Below, one piece after another: positions 1-8,831 of a stretch of DNA of 61,755 nucleotides. The stretch is from DATJHM01 sp035493895. GTDB lineage: Bacteria; Chloroflexota; Ktedonobacteria; Ktedonobacterales; Ktedonobacteraceae. The notes under the pieces are model-generated. The model saw only the letters and a program-made list of their open reading frames with translations. It was not told where the DNA came from and searched no databases. The position numbers and the translations under genes were made by a program. Positions within the stretch are counted from its first letter, which is position 1. Each line of letters begins with the position of its first letter. The DNA lies in contig DATJHM010000008.1 of NCBI GenBank assembly GCA_035493895.1, positions 1 through 61,755 on the forward strand. The letters run 5' to 3'.

Positions 1-13
1 TAAAGGATACACG

Positions 14-1954
14 ATGACCACACCACAAATAGCTTCCTATGGCTCCTGGAAGTCGCCAATTACCGCAGATCTGATCGTGACCGCTGCCAACAATCTCGGT
101 CAGATCGTCCTGGAGGGAGACTCTATCTATTGGATTGAGCGCCGCCCCTCCGAAGGGGGACGCAACGCTATTGTACGCCGCACCCCTGATGGCACGATCA
201 CCGATCTGCTCCCTTTGCCCTTCAATGCTCGCACCCGCGTGCATGAATACGGCGGCGGCGATTTTACGGTGAGCAAGGGCGTCGTCTACTTCTCGAACTT
301 TGCCGATCAACGCCTCTATCGCCTCGTGCCCGGTTCCGAGCCTGTGCCCCTCTCGCCTGCACGTGATATTCGCTTCGCTGACGCCGTGGTGGATCAACAA
401 CGTAATCTTCTGTTCAGTGTCAGCGAAGATCATACGGATGAGAGCCGCGAGGCGGTAAACTCATTGGTCAGTCTGCCATTAACTGGAGACGCTGAAGGCA
501 ATGTGCAAATTATTGCTTCCGGCAACGATTTCTATTCCTCGCCACGTCTGAGTCCCGATGGCTCGCATCTGTCCTGGCTCACCTGGAATCATCCCAATAT
601 GCCCTGGGATGGCACGGAACTCTGGATTGGCGATCTGGATGCGCAGGGTTTTATCTCTAATGCCCGGCTTGTTACTGGTGGTCGCGATTTATCTATCGTC
701 CAGCCAACCTGGGCTCCTGATGGCACGCTTCATTTCGTTTCCGAACAGGACAATGGCTGGTGGAATCTCTATCGTCTCCGTTCAGGCCAGATCGAGCCGC
801 TCTATCCCATGGAGGCCGAGTTTGGTATGCCTCAGTGGGTTTTTGGCATATCAACCTATGGTTTTGCCTCTTCACAGCGTATCATCTGTACGTATACACA
901 GAACGGTATCAATCATCTCGCCAGTCTGAATACTACAACCGGCAAGCTTACCAATTATGAATCGCCCTATACTACTATTGGCAGCTTGCAGGTCACTGCT
1001 ACTCATGCCATCTTTCTTGCTGCCTCTCCCACCGAACCGGCGGCCCTGATCCGTCTCACGCTGGATAACGGCGAATTCGAGGTGCTGCGCCGTTCGCGAG
1101 AAATCACGCTCGATCGTGCCTATTTCTCGGTGCCTGAAGCGATTGAGTTCCCGACCGAGCATGGAAAGACGGCTCATGCCTTCTTCTATCCACCCTGCAA
1201 TCCCGATTTTCAGGCTCCAGCAGGCGAACTTCCCCCTCTGCTGGTAGAGATCCACGGTGGACCGACCAGCGCTACGAGTAGCGCCTTTAATCTTTCGCGC
1301 CAGTTCTGGACTAGTCGTGGCATCGCGGTTCTCGATGTCAACTATGGTGGCAGTACAGGCTTTGGTCGTGAGTATCGCCAGCGTCTCAACGGCCAGTGGG
1401 GCGTGGTTGATGTCGATGACTGTGTGAATGGCGCGAAATATCTGGTTGAGCGCGGTCTGGTTGATGGCAAACGGCTGGCGATTACTGGTGGTAGCGCTGG
1501 TGGCTATACCACGCTCTGCGCTCTGACCTTCCGCGATACCTTTAGCACGGGAGCCAGCCATTTCGGCGTCAGCGATATCGAGGCTCTGGCACAGGATACG
1601 CATAAGTTTGAGTCGCGCTACGACAGCAGCCTGATCGGCCCTTATCCCGAGTCAATCAATCTCTATAAAGAGCGCTCACCCATCCATCATACCGATCGCC
1701 TCTCGCGTCCCATTATCTTCTTCCAGGGCCTTGAAGATAAAATTGTGCTCCCCAATCAGTCCGAACGCATGGTTGAAGCCCTGCGCCAGAAGGGACTTCC
1801 CGTTGCATATGTGACCTTCGAGGGTGAGCAACATGGCTTCCGACGCGCCGAGAACATCAAACGTGCTCTTGAAGGTGAGCTCTACTTTTATGGACGCATC
1901 TTCGGTTTCCCGGTAGCCGACGAGATCGAACCCGTCGAAATCGAAAATTTATAA
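14..1954 (+). CDS. S9 family serine peptidase (acylaminoacyl/dipeptidyl peptidase type)
   Basis: A 646-residue cytosolic peptidase, predicted to cleave short peptides or acyl-peptides. The N-terminal ~370 residues look like the beta-propeller that gates these enzymes. The C-terminal alpha/beta-hydrolase domain has the nucleophile elbow GGSAGG (Ser494), Asp575 in LEDK and His607 in EQHGF, which together make the expected catalytic triad. There is no signal peptide. The ATG is preceded by AAAGGA at a good distance. The length matches the prolyl oligopeptidase family. The exact substrate cannot be read from sequence. The next gene, on the same strand, is another peptidase 421 nt away. Confidence 0.93.
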   Translation: MTTPQIASYGSWKSPITADLIVTAANNLGQIVLEGDSIYWIERRPSEGGRNAIVRRTPDGTITDLLPLPFNARTRVHEYGGGDFTVSKGVVYFSNFADQRLYRLVPGSEPVPLSPARDIRFADAVVDQQRNLLFSVSEDHTDESREAVNSLVSLPLTGDAEGNVQIIASGNDFYSSPRLSPDGSHLSWLTWNHPNMPWDGTELWIGDLDAQGFISNARLVTGGRDLSIVQPTWAPDGTLHFVSEQDNGWWNLYRLRSGQIEPLYPMEAEFGMPQWVFGISTYGFASSQRIICTYTQNGINHLASLNTTTGKLTNYESPYTTIGSLQVTATHAIFLAASPTEPAALIRLTLDNGEFEVLRRSREITLDRAYFSVPEAIEFPTEHGKTAHAFFYPPCNPDFQAPAGELPPLLVEIHGGPTSATSSAFNLSRQFWTSRGIAVLDVNYGGSTGFGREYRQRLNGQWGVVDVDDCVNGAKYLVERGLVDGKRLAITGGSAGGYTTLCALTFRDTFSTGASHFGVSDIEALAQDTHKFESRYDSSLIGPYPESINLYKERSPIHHTDRLSRPIIFFQGLEDKIVLPNQSERMVEALRQKGLPVAYVTFEGEQHGFRRAENIKRALEGELYFYGRIFGFPVADEIEPVEIENL

Positions 1955-2375
1955 ATAACAGGATGCAACTTTGTCAGGTTCTAGTGTATATTCACCTGTT
2001 ATGGAGTCTGACAAATGCGTATCTCTGCCCGCTCGTATGTTTATGCCGCTTTTGTAATCTCTTATCGCTTGAATAGCTCAAGATGGGGATGGTACTGAAT
2101 GCATAGACATGATATGATGTGGTAACACTGTATATTGTCGCGACTTCGTTCCTTGCTCGGCGTAAGTCCGGCCTGTACACTGCGCTGACTACGGTCTTTC
2201 TTGTTCTTGTGCCAGAAGAGAGAGTAATGACCGCTGCCTGAAGAAGCGCTTATCTTTACCTACCTGCTCACTTATGGGGCAAAGCATGCTTTGACTGTTT
2301 TTATCTATTTTTCCTGTATCTTGTGAAGGACTTTGCGCTTGCAACTATCCTTGTAGCGAAGAAAGTGAGAAACGC
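1955..2375. other. intergenic region, no gene recognised
   Basis: This 421-nt gap separates two peptidase genes. I see no convincing ORF or RNA. A TTGACT hexamer at 2291-2296 with a weak TGTATC (2315-2320) 18 nt later may be the promoter of the downstream carboxypeptidase gene, but the -10 match is poor. Confidence 0.4.
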
Positions 2376-3929
2376 GTGACGACAACAGAGCAACATACTA
2401 TAGATTCCATCAATTTTACGACGAACGATACGACGATCAGTGATTTGTTGACGCGCCAGCATGAAATTTCGGATCTTCAGGCCCTGGATGCGTTGGCAAG
2501 CTGGGATCAACAGACTGCTATGCCCACAGGTGCCAGCGAGGTTCGCATGCATCAGGTGGCTACATTACAGGGACTGATCCACGAGCGTGCAACTGCTCCT
2601 GAAATCGGTTCCCTGCTTGAGCAGCTCGCTGATAAGGTGCAGGTCGCTCCTTTTACCGATGCCGATCGTGGTTTGTATGAGAAGGTGAAACGCGATTATG
2701 ATATGTCAACGAAGCTTCCTCGTGAGCTGGTTGAGGAGATGGCTCGTGTGAGCTCGGCGAGCGTCGATGCCTGGGTCAAGGCGCGTGCAACCAGTAACTT
2801 TGCACTCTTTAGCCCCTGGCTCAAACGCACGGTGGATCTACAGCGCGAGGTTGCCGATCGCTTTGGCTATCAAGAGAATCGCTACGATGCTCTGCTGAAT
2901 ATCTATGAGCCTGGCCTGACGGTACGCAAGGTTGAGCAGCTCTTTGAGCCAGTGCGCGCAGTCAGCACAACGCTCCTGCGTCGTATTCAAGAGAGTGGTA
3001 AACAGATCTCGACCGCCTGCCTGGAACAGTCTTTCCCCGTCGAGAAACAGATGGAGCTGTCGGAAAAGGCTCTGCGCACGATCGGTTACGATTTTGAACG
3101 CGGCCAACTGGCTCGCTCGGCACACCCCTTCACTACTTCTTTTGGTGCTCCCAGTGATGTGCGCCTGACTGTTCGCTGCGATGAGCATTTCTTGCAAATG
3201 TCGCTGATGGCAGCTCTCCACGAAGGCGGCCATGGCCTCTATGAACAGGGCTGCTCTCCCTCTCTTGTGCGTACATTGCTGGCAAATGGCGCTTCCCTGG
3301 GCGCGCACGAGTCCCAGTCCCGCCTGTGGGAGAATGCCATTGGGCGTACTATCCCCTTCTGGCAGGGCAAATTTCATATCCTGAAAGAGGTTTTCCCTGA
3401 GCAGTTTGAGCATGTGGATGTCGAAACCTTTGTCCGCGCCTTGAACAAGGTTGAGCCAAGCCTGATCCGTGTCGAGGCCGACGAAGTGACGTATAATCTG
3501 CATATTCTGATCCGTTTCGAGCTGGAGAAAGCCCTGGTCAATGGCGAACTCTCCGTGGATGAGCTTCCTGCGGCCTGGAATGCGAAATATCGCGAATACC
3601 TGAATATTGAGCCTGCCAACGATGCTGAAGGTGTCCTGCAAGATGTTCACTGGACGGGTGGCTTCGGCTACTTCCCAACATATACGCTGGGTAACCTCTA
3701 TGGCGCGCAGATCCTCCACTCTCTCCAGTCCACTTTTCCCGATTTCGAGACGCGCCTGGCGAGCGGCGATACGGACTTTGTGCTGAACTGGTTGCGTGAG
3801 CGCATGCATGTCTTCGGTGCGATCTATCTCCCTGAGAAACTGATCGAGCGCGTGACTGGTGAAACTCCCGATCCTCAATACTTTGTACGTTATCTGACGA
3901 ACAAGTTTGAGCAGATCTACGGTCTCTAA
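2376..3929 (+). CDS. M32 family metallocarboxypeptidase (Taq type)
   Basis: A 517-residue zinc carboxypeptidase of the thermostable carboxypeptidase Taq family, which removes C-terminal residues from peptides in the cytoplasm. The HEGGH zinc motif lies at residues 282-286 and a following HESQSR segment supplies the next conserved glutamate. The length (about 500 residues) and the mostly helical composition fit M32. Translation probably begins at a GTG preceded by a weak purine-rich site. A perfect 13-bp hairpin follows the stop codon. Confidence 0.93.
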   Translation: MTTTEQHTIDSINFTTNDTTISDLLTRQHEISDLQALDALASWDQQTAMPTGASEVRMHQVATLQGLIHERATAPEIGSLLEQLADKVQVAPFTDADRGLYEKVKRDYDMSTKLPRELVEEMARVSSASVDAWVKARATSNFALFSPWLKRTVDLQREVADRFGYQENRYDALLNIYEPGLTVRKVEQLFEPVRAVSTTLLRRIQESGKQISTACLEQSFPVEKQMELSEKALRTIGYDFERGQLARSAHPFTTSFGAPSDVRLTVRCDEHFLQMSLMAALHEGGHGLYEQGCSPSLVRTLLANGASLGAHESQSRLWENAIGRTIPFWQGKFHILKEVFPEQFEHVDVETFVRALNKVEPSLIRVEADEVTYNLHILIRFELEKALVNGELSVDELPAAWNAKYREYLNIEPANDAEGVLQDVHWTGGFGYFPTYTLGNLYGAQILHSLQSTFPDFETRLASGDTDFVLNWLRERMHVFGAIYLPEKLIERVTGETPDPQYFVRYLTNKFEQIYGL

Positions 3930-3976
3930 TCTTGATCGGAAGTTGTACAATCTGGATCAGGAAAAAATAGTATCAG

Positions 3977-4011
3977 AGAAGAGGCATCCTGGTATGCGGG
4001 ATGCCTCTTCT
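3977..4011. terminator. 13-bp perfect hairpin after the M32 gene
   Basis: AGAAGAGGCATCC (3977-3989) pairs perfectly with 3999-4011 across a 9-nt loop. No U-run follows on the + strand. The A-run at about 3962-3967 would give one on the minus strand. It may act as an mRNA 3' hairpin or weak terminator. Confidence 0.5.
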
Positions 4012-4051
4012 GGCAAGAAAGCTGTATTGTACGAAAGGAACTCGCTCTATT

Positions 4052-5137
4052 ATGGTAAATGGCCAGCATTATCTCGCTGTCGGCAGTTACGCCAGTAAAG
4101 AGGAGCCCGGCATTTCCATCTATGCTTTTGATCCCCAGACTGCTCTTCTTACCTTTGTGAATAGCTTTACTGGCGTCGAAAATCCTTCGTTTCTCACTAT
4201 TGATGAGCGCAGAAGTTCTCTCTACGCCGTAAGTGAGACGATGACTTTTGCCGATGAGCGGGGAGGCTCGGTGATGGCTTTCGCGTTGGATGCCAGCTCT
4301 GGTCAGCTCACGCCCTACAATCGCTTGCCCACGTATGGTGAATTCCCCTGCCATATCACGCTCGATTCAACCGGCTCCTGGCTGCTGGTTGCTAACTATA
4401 TAGGGGGAAATATCAATCTCTTTCGCGTGCTTGCGAACGGTGAAATTGGCGAGCAAACCGACAATGTCCAGCACTCCGGCCAGGGACCCAGAGCCGATCG
4501 GCAGGAGAGGGCTCATCCTCATTCGGTTACGTTGGATGCCAGCGAGACCTATGCTCTGGTTCCAGATCTGGGATTGGACACCGTTTTCATCTATAAGCTC
4601 GATACCTCTGCTGCTCGGCTGGTCCCTCATGCAGAAACGAAAATTGCCCCCGGATCTGGTCCCCGCCATTTTATTTTTCATCCCTCCGAGCAGCACTATG
4701 CCTATGTCATCAATGAGCTGAATGGCACGGTGACGGCCTTCGTTTTCGATGCCACTCAGGGCCGCTTACAGCCTGTTCAGACAATCTCGACCTTGCCTGC
4801 CGACTTTACTGCCGAAAATAACTGCGCGGATATTCATATTTCTCCCGATGGCGCGTTTCTCTATGCCTCTAATCGCGGCCATGATAGTATCGCGGTCTTT
4901 CGTATTCATCTCGAGAATGGGACGCTCAGCTTTGTTGAGCACGTCTCTACGCAAGGGAAAACTCCTCGCAATTTTGCTCTTTCTCCTGATGGCCGCTTCC
5001 TGTTCGCCGCCAATCAGGATACCAATTCTATCGTCTCTTATTCCATCGACGCCGCTACAGGACGCCTTACCCCTTTGCCCGAGAGAACCTTCTCTACCTT
5101 ACACCCCGTCTGCCTGAAGTTCTTCAGCATTGCTTAA
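4052..5137 (+). CDS. lactonase-type beta-propeller protein (6-phosphogluconolactonase-like)
   Basis: About 361 residues of the seven-bladed propeller lactonase family. Repeated blades carry motifs such as HPSEQ, SPDG and YASNRG, with conserved segments HPHSV, GPRH and CADIH. Relatives hydrolyse 6-phosphogluconolactone or related sugar lactones. The frame is open further upstream, but the ATG at 4052 is preferred because AAAGGA sits at 4034-4039 and the protein then starts directly with a blade. It is cytosolic, with no signal peptide. No other pentose-phosphate gene is nearby, so the physiological substrate is uncertain. Confidence 0.85.
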   Translation: MVNGQHYLAVGSYASKEEPGISIYAFDPQTALLTFVNSFTGVENPSFLTIDERRSSLYAVSETMTFADERGGSVMAFALDASSGQLTPYNRLPTYGEFPCHITLDSTGSWLLVANYIGGNINLFRVLANGEIGEQTDNVQHSGQGPRADRQERAHPHSVTLDASETYALVPDLGLDTVFIYKLDTSAARLVPHAETKIAPGSGPRHFIFHPSEQHYAYVINELNGTVTAFVFDATQGRLQPVQTISTLPADFTAENNCADIHISPDGAFLYASNRGHDSIAVFRIHLENGTLSFVEHVSTQGKTPRNFALSPDGRFLFAANQDTNSIVSYSIDAATGRLTPLPERTFSTLHPVCLKFFSIA

Positions 5138-5155
5138 AGGTGTATTGGTGCCACT

Positions 5156-5191
5156 CTGATCATACGCGTGTATTATATATAGTATGATCAG
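5156..5191 (+). terminator. putative terminator hairpin after the lactonase-type gene
   Basis: CTGATCATAC (5156-5165) is complementary to GTATGATCAG (5182-5191) around a 16-nt AT-rich loop, 18 nt after the lactonase stop codon. The U-run is poor, so this could also be a protein-binding palindrome. Confidence 0.45.
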
Positions 5192-5518
5192 GGTGCCTGG
5201 CATCTAAATACTGCTTTCTTGCTAATATTGTTGAATACTTGTATCCTCGTTTAACTAGAATTTATCTCTTGCCCTCTCTATTAAAGCAATAACAAGGATC
5301 ACTGCCTGGGTGTGAGCTATTACCGCGCTTCTACTATGCCCGAACTCTCCATAGATCGTTCTATATTTAGACGTCTCTGATGAATGAGATCAATAGGGCT
5401 TCCGAAAGCGAAGTCTGACGGTATTTTTAATTTCTATCAGCAGCATTCAAGGAGACGATATCAGGCGGAAGGATCGGTACGTATCTGTACCCAGTAGGTG
5501 ATCAGGAGGATCAACTTT
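5192..5518. other. intergenic region, only a ribosome binding site seen
   Basis: About 330 nt without a supported gene. The only clear signal is the AGGAGG at 5504-5509 that sets the start of the next gene. The promoter is not obvious. Confidence 0.4.
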
Positions 5519-6325
5519 ATGGCTATGAATATGCCACCTCAGGGTTTTTTATCAATGCCTGTACAGCAAGCGGCAGCGGCTCAACGTCTTGGACCATTTA
5601 TGAAAAGCTACAAAGTCAATGTGATCAGTTTCGTGGTTGGCATGGTGGTGTGTGCGGGGGCGGGAATCCTTTTTGTTGGTACCGCCCTATCACCTGAGAA
5701 TGACGGGACCACAATGGGTTTCGAATTAGTGGCGGCACTCCTCTTTCTTGCTCTGGCTGTTTTTCTGATTTACAGATTTATCCAGATCGGCAGTCGGCAG
5801 ATTCATTTGTTCCAGCAGGGGCTTGTCATCGAGATCAAAGATCAAATACAGGTTTTCCCCTGGAATCAAGCTACTGAAGTCCTACAGAGCATCACCCGTC
5901 GCTATCGGAATGGTATTTACGTGGGCACCACCTATAAATATACGTTGCGTCGTGCGGATGGCTACCAGATCAAATTGGATAATACGACGAAAGGCATTGG
6001 TGAACTGGGGGAGGCCGTCACTAAAGGTATTACGCAAGAACTGGTTCCACGCGCCCTGTATTCGGTTCGCTCCGGCCAGACGCTGAACTTTGCCCAGTTT
6101 AGCATCAATCAGCAGGGAATTGGCAATGGGCATGAATTTATCCCCTGGCCGCAAGTAGAGGCAGTTAATGTGAACAGAGGCAGGTTGACGGTGAAGAAGG
6201 CTGGGAAGTTCTTGAGCTGGGGCTCTTCGATGGTTTCGAGAATCCCCAATTTCTTCGTCTTTCTGGCCGTTTCGGAGGAGATGATACGGCAGGCACATGG
6301 CGCCAGGCAGCAAGGATATTACTAA
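5519..6325 (+). CDS. two-TM membrane protein with PH-like domain (DUF6585-like)
   Basis: A 268-residue membrane protein of unknown function. A short hydrophilic N-terminus is followed by two hydrophobic segments (about residues 35-55 and 70-90). A cytoplasmic part follows with the pattern HLFQQGLVIE...FPWNQ...YTLRRADG, repeated in weaker form as FSINQQGIG...IPWPQVE, as in tandem PH-like folds. I associate it with the DUF6585 group from memory, not from a search. The start ATG at 5519 has AGGAGG 9 nt upstream, which excludes the longer frame from 5498. It is convergent with groEL across a shared terminator. Confidence 0.75.
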   Translation: MAMNMPPQGFLSMPVQQAAAAQRLGPFMKSYKVNVISFVVGMVVCAGAGILFVGTALSPENDGTTMGFELVAALLFLALAVFLIYRFIQIGSRQIHLFQQGLVIEIKDQIQVFPWNQATEVLQSITRRYRNGIYVGTTYKYTLRRADGYQIKLDNTTKGIGELGEAVTKGITQELVPRALYSVRSGQTLNFAQFSINQQGIGNGHEFIPWPQVEAVNVNRGRLTVKKAGKFLSWGSSMVSRIPNFFVFLAVSEEMIRQAHGARQQGYY

Positions 6326-6370
6326 TATCACGAGAAGAAATTAAACGGGAGTTCGTGACCTCTCGTATAG

Positions 6371-6414
6371 AAAAAAGGTGCTGGTCCGGAAATATCCAGA
6401 CCAGCACCTTTTTT
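6371..6414. terminator. bidirectional intrinsic terminator
   Basis: An A-run, a 10-bp GC-rich stem (GGTGCTGGTC / GACCAGCACC) and a T-run lie between the convergent membrane-protein gene and groEL. The symmetry gives a U-tract on both strands, so it should end both transcripts. Confidence 0.9.
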
Positions 6415-6443
6415 CTGTTCAATATGAGCAAGACGCGAGCGTC

Positions 6444-8090
6444 TTACATCATCCCCATGCCAGGCATTCCACCCATGCCACCAGGCATGCCACCGCCTGC
6501 CGGAGCTGCTGGAGTCTCCTCAGGGATATCGGTGATCAAGGTGTCGGTGGAGAGTACCATTGCGCCGATGCTGACGGCGTTCTGTAGGGCCGAACGTGTG
6601 ACTTTCACCGGGTCGATGATACCAGCCTCTACCATGTTGACGTATTCGCCAGTCAATGCGTTGAAACCATAGCCCGCAGGGCTATTGCGTACGGTGTTGA
6701 CGACGACTGCTCCGTCACGACCTGCGTTGAAGGCGATCTGGCGCAGGGGCTCTTCCAGCGCACGGCGCAGGATGTTCACACCCGTCGCTTCGTCACCTGA
6801 GAGCTTCACGCTATCGAGTGCGGAGATCGCAGCCACGAGCGCAGAACCACCACCAGGGATAATACCCTCTTCGATGGCGGCGCGAGTCGCGGAAAGCGCA
6901 TCCTCGACGCGGTGCTTCTTCTCTTTCATCTCGACTTCGGTTGCCGCACCAACTTTGATCACGCCAACGCCTCCACCCAGCTTCGCCAGACGCTCTTGCA
7001 GCTTCTCGCGATCATAGTCGCTGGTGGTATCGCCGATCAGGGTGCGAATCTGCTGGACACGTGCATGAATGTCATCTGACGATCCAGCCCCCTCGACGAT
7101 GGTGGTGATATCTTTGGTCGAGCTCACGGAACGGGCGCGACCCAGATCCTCAAGATGGGCGTTCTCCAGCTTCAGACCTGTCTTCTCGGTAATCACAATG
7201 CCACCAGTCAAAATGGCAATGTCTTCAAGCATGGCTTCGCGGCGATCACCAAATCCAGGGGCTTTGACGCCCAGGACGTTGAAGGCTCCACGCATCTTGT
7301 TGACAACCAGCGTCGCCAGGGCCTCGCCATCGACGTCTTCTGCGATGATGACCAGGTTCTTGTTTCCACTCTGCAAGACCTGCTCCAGAATGGGCAGAAT
7401 GTCTGCAATGGCGCTGATCTTCTTGTCAGTGATGAGAATGTAGGGATCAGAGAGCTCTGCCAGGGTGTTGTCCTGGTTGGTGGCCATGTAGGGAGAAATG
7501 AAGCCGCGGTCAAATTGCATGCCCTCGGTATACTCTTTCTCCATCTCGATACCACGACCCTCTTCAACCGTGATCACTCCGTCCTTGCCAACCTTCTCCA
7601 TGACTTCTGCGATCAGGTCTCCGATCTCGGCATCCGCTGCGGAAATTGAGGCTACCTGGGCGATCTGCTCGCGTGTCTCGACGGGCTTGCTCTGAGACTT
7701 GATCTCGGCTACAACAGCCGCAACTGCCTCTTCCAGTCCCCTGCGCAGGATCATCGGATTCGCTCCCGCAGCCAGGTTCTTCAGCCCTTCGTTGACGATA
7801 GCATGCGCCAGGACGGTCGCGGTGGTGGTGCCATCTCCGGCAATATCATTGGTCTTGGTCGCAGCCTCTTTGAGCAACTGTGCGCCCATGTTTTCAAATG
7901 GGTCAGGCAACTCAATATCTCGTGCAATGGTCACGCCATCATTGGTGATGGTCGGTGCTCCAAATTTTTTGTCGAGTACGACGTTGCGCCCTTTGGGTCC
8001 AATCGTAACCCGCACTGCATCTGCCAGTACGTCCATTCCTCTCTTCAAGGAATGGCGTGCCTGTTCGTCAAACAGCAATCGCTTTGCCAC
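6444..8090 (-). CDS. groL: chaperonin GroEL
   Basis: A 548-residue 60-kDa chaperonin that forms the double-ring folding chamber with GroES. The ATP-binding segment GDGTTTATVLA, the RRAL.EPLRQIA region and the Gly/Met-rich tail (GGMPGGMGG) are all present. The GTG start is preceded by AGGAG on the minus strand with 8-nt spacing. It lies 104 nt downstream of groES on the same strand and is probably co-transcribed from the CIRCE-controlled promoter near 8600. Confidence 0.99.
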   Translation of the reverse strand: MAKRLLFDEQARHSLKRGMDVLADAVRVTIGPKGRNVVLDKKFGAPTITNDGVTIARDIELPDPFENMGAQLLKEAATKTNDIAGDGTTTATVLAHAIVNEGLKNLAAGANPMILRRGLEEAVAAVVAEIKSQSKPVETREQIAQVASISAADAEIGDLIAEVMEKVGKDGVITVEEGRGIEMEKEYTEGMQFDRGFISPYMATNQDNTLAELSDPYILITDKKISAIADILPILEQVLQSGNKNLVIIAEDVDGEALATLVVNKMRGAFNVLGVKAPGFGDRREAMLEDIAILTGGIVITEKTGLKLENAHLEDLGRARSVSSTKDITTIVEGAGSSDDIHARVQQIRTLIGDTTSDYDREKLQERLAKLGGGVGVIKVGAATEVEMKEKKHRVEDALSATRAAIEEGIIPGGGSALVAAISALDSVKLSGDEATGVNILRRALEEPLRQIAFNAGRDGAVVVNTVRNSPAGYGFNALTGEYVNMVEAGIIDPVKVTRSALQNAVSIGAMVLSTDTLITDIPEETPAAPAGGGMPGGMGGMPGMGMM

Positions 8091-8194
8091 AAAAATACTC
8101 CTATTTATTTACTCAGATGGGGCGAAGACAGTTTTGCCTTCTTGTATGCCACTTCCGCATAACTTTTATAAACCGTAGATCTTTTGTGATGTCT

Positions 8195-8500
8195 CTATTC
8201 CACGATACCCATGATGTCGCTCTCGCGCAGTATCAGGTATTCCTGGCCGTCCAGCTTCACTTCTGTTCCCGCATATTTGGCGAACAGCACACGTTGTCCT
8301 ACCACGAAATCAATCGCGCTACGCTTGCCGTTGTCCAGTATTTTTCCGGGACCAACTGCGATGACTTCCCCCTCCTGAGGCTTCTCTTTGGCCGCTGTGT
8401 CTGGAAGGAAAATTCCGCTCTTCGTGACTTCTTCGCGGGGCAGACCCTTGACTACCACACGGTCACCCAGCGGTCGAAGTTTCGTTTCCACTGCTGACAT
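8195..8500 (-). CDS. groS: co-chaperonin GroES
   Basis: A 101-residue co-chaperonin that caps GroEL. It has the typical LRPLGDRVVV start, the mobile-loop region and the LRESDI end. The frame is open for a further 58 codons upstream, but that part lies in the promoter and CIRCE region. The ATG at 8500 (MSAVETKL) has a GGGAG site and gives the family length. It is the first gene of the groES-groEL operon. Confidence 0.98.
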   Translation of the reverse strand: MSAVETKLRPLGDRVVVKGLPREEVTKSGIFLPDTAAKEKPQEGEVIAVGPGKILDNGKRSAIDFVVGQRVLFAKYAGTEVKLDGQEYLILRESDIMGIVE

Positions 8501-8564
8501 TGCTCCATTTCTCCCGTTCATGTGTGTATGTTCAAGAAGGCAAGGAGTCCCTCGCCCCCACATT

Positions 8565-8591
8565 TTAGCACTCTCGACTGTAGAGTGCGAA
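8565..8591 (-). promoter_or_regulatory. CIRCE operator (HrcA binding site)
   Basis: TTAGCACTC, nine spacer bases, then GAGTGCGAA. This matches the CIRCE consensus TTAGCACTC-N9-GAGTGCTAA in 16 of 18 positions. It lies just inside the predicted transcript start of groES, the usual place for repression by HrcA. hrcA itself is not in the window. Confidence 0.95.
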
Positions 8592-8600
8592 CCCGCCTTT

Positions 8601-8629
8601 ATAATACACCAAAGAAAAACGATGTGCAA
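8601..8629 (-). promoter_or_regulatory. sigma-A type promoter of groES-groEL
   Basis: On the minus strand TTGCAC (8629-8624), a 17-nt spacer and TATTAT (8606-8601) form a good housekeeping promoter. The start point would be near 8594, immediately before CIRCE. Confidence 0.8.
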
Positions 8630-8658
8630 GTGGCAGTCGGGGTTTTTGCAGAATGTGC

Positions 8659-8688
8659 GACTGAAAGGCTCCACTATGCCTTTCAGTC
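8659..8688. other. 11-bp hairpin between divergent promoters
   Basis: GACTGAAAGGC (8659-8669) pairs perfectly with GCCTTTCAGTC (8678-8688) around an 8-nt loop. It lies between the groES promoter and the promoter of the kinase gene. It could be an operator, but no T-run follows, so it is not a terminator. Confidence 0.5.
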
Positions 8689-8696
8689 ATTCACTC

Positions 8697-8725
8697 TTCA
8701 CTATTTTCCCTTTAGGTGCTATACT
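8697..8725 (+). promoter_or_regulatory. putative promoter of the Ser/Thr kinase gene
   Basis: TTCACT (8697-8702), 17 nt, then TATACT (8720-8725). The predicted start is near 8732. That puts in-frame codons further upstream out of the transcript and supports the start at 8832. Confidence 0.6.
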
Positions 8726-8831
8726 GCTCATGAAGAGATGCAATGTGAAGTTTGTGTCCCTTTTCCCTGGGCAAGTATGGAATTTCTCCAACTACATTAC
8801 GTTCTGTCGGCTACCGAAAAAAAACAAACGC

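Noticed and set aside
872..1603. 243-codon open frame on the minus strand
   Set aside because: Shadow of the S9 peptidase gene.
2838..3950. 370-codon open frame on the minus strand
   Set aside because: Antisense to the M32 carboxypeptidase gene, which has a clear HEGGH motif. Long antisense frames arise from the codon use of this genome.
8388..8831. N-terminal extension of the Ser/Thr kinase
   Set aside because: The open frame runs back through groES and the CIRCE region; the promoter at 8697-8725 and kinase homology place the start at 8832.
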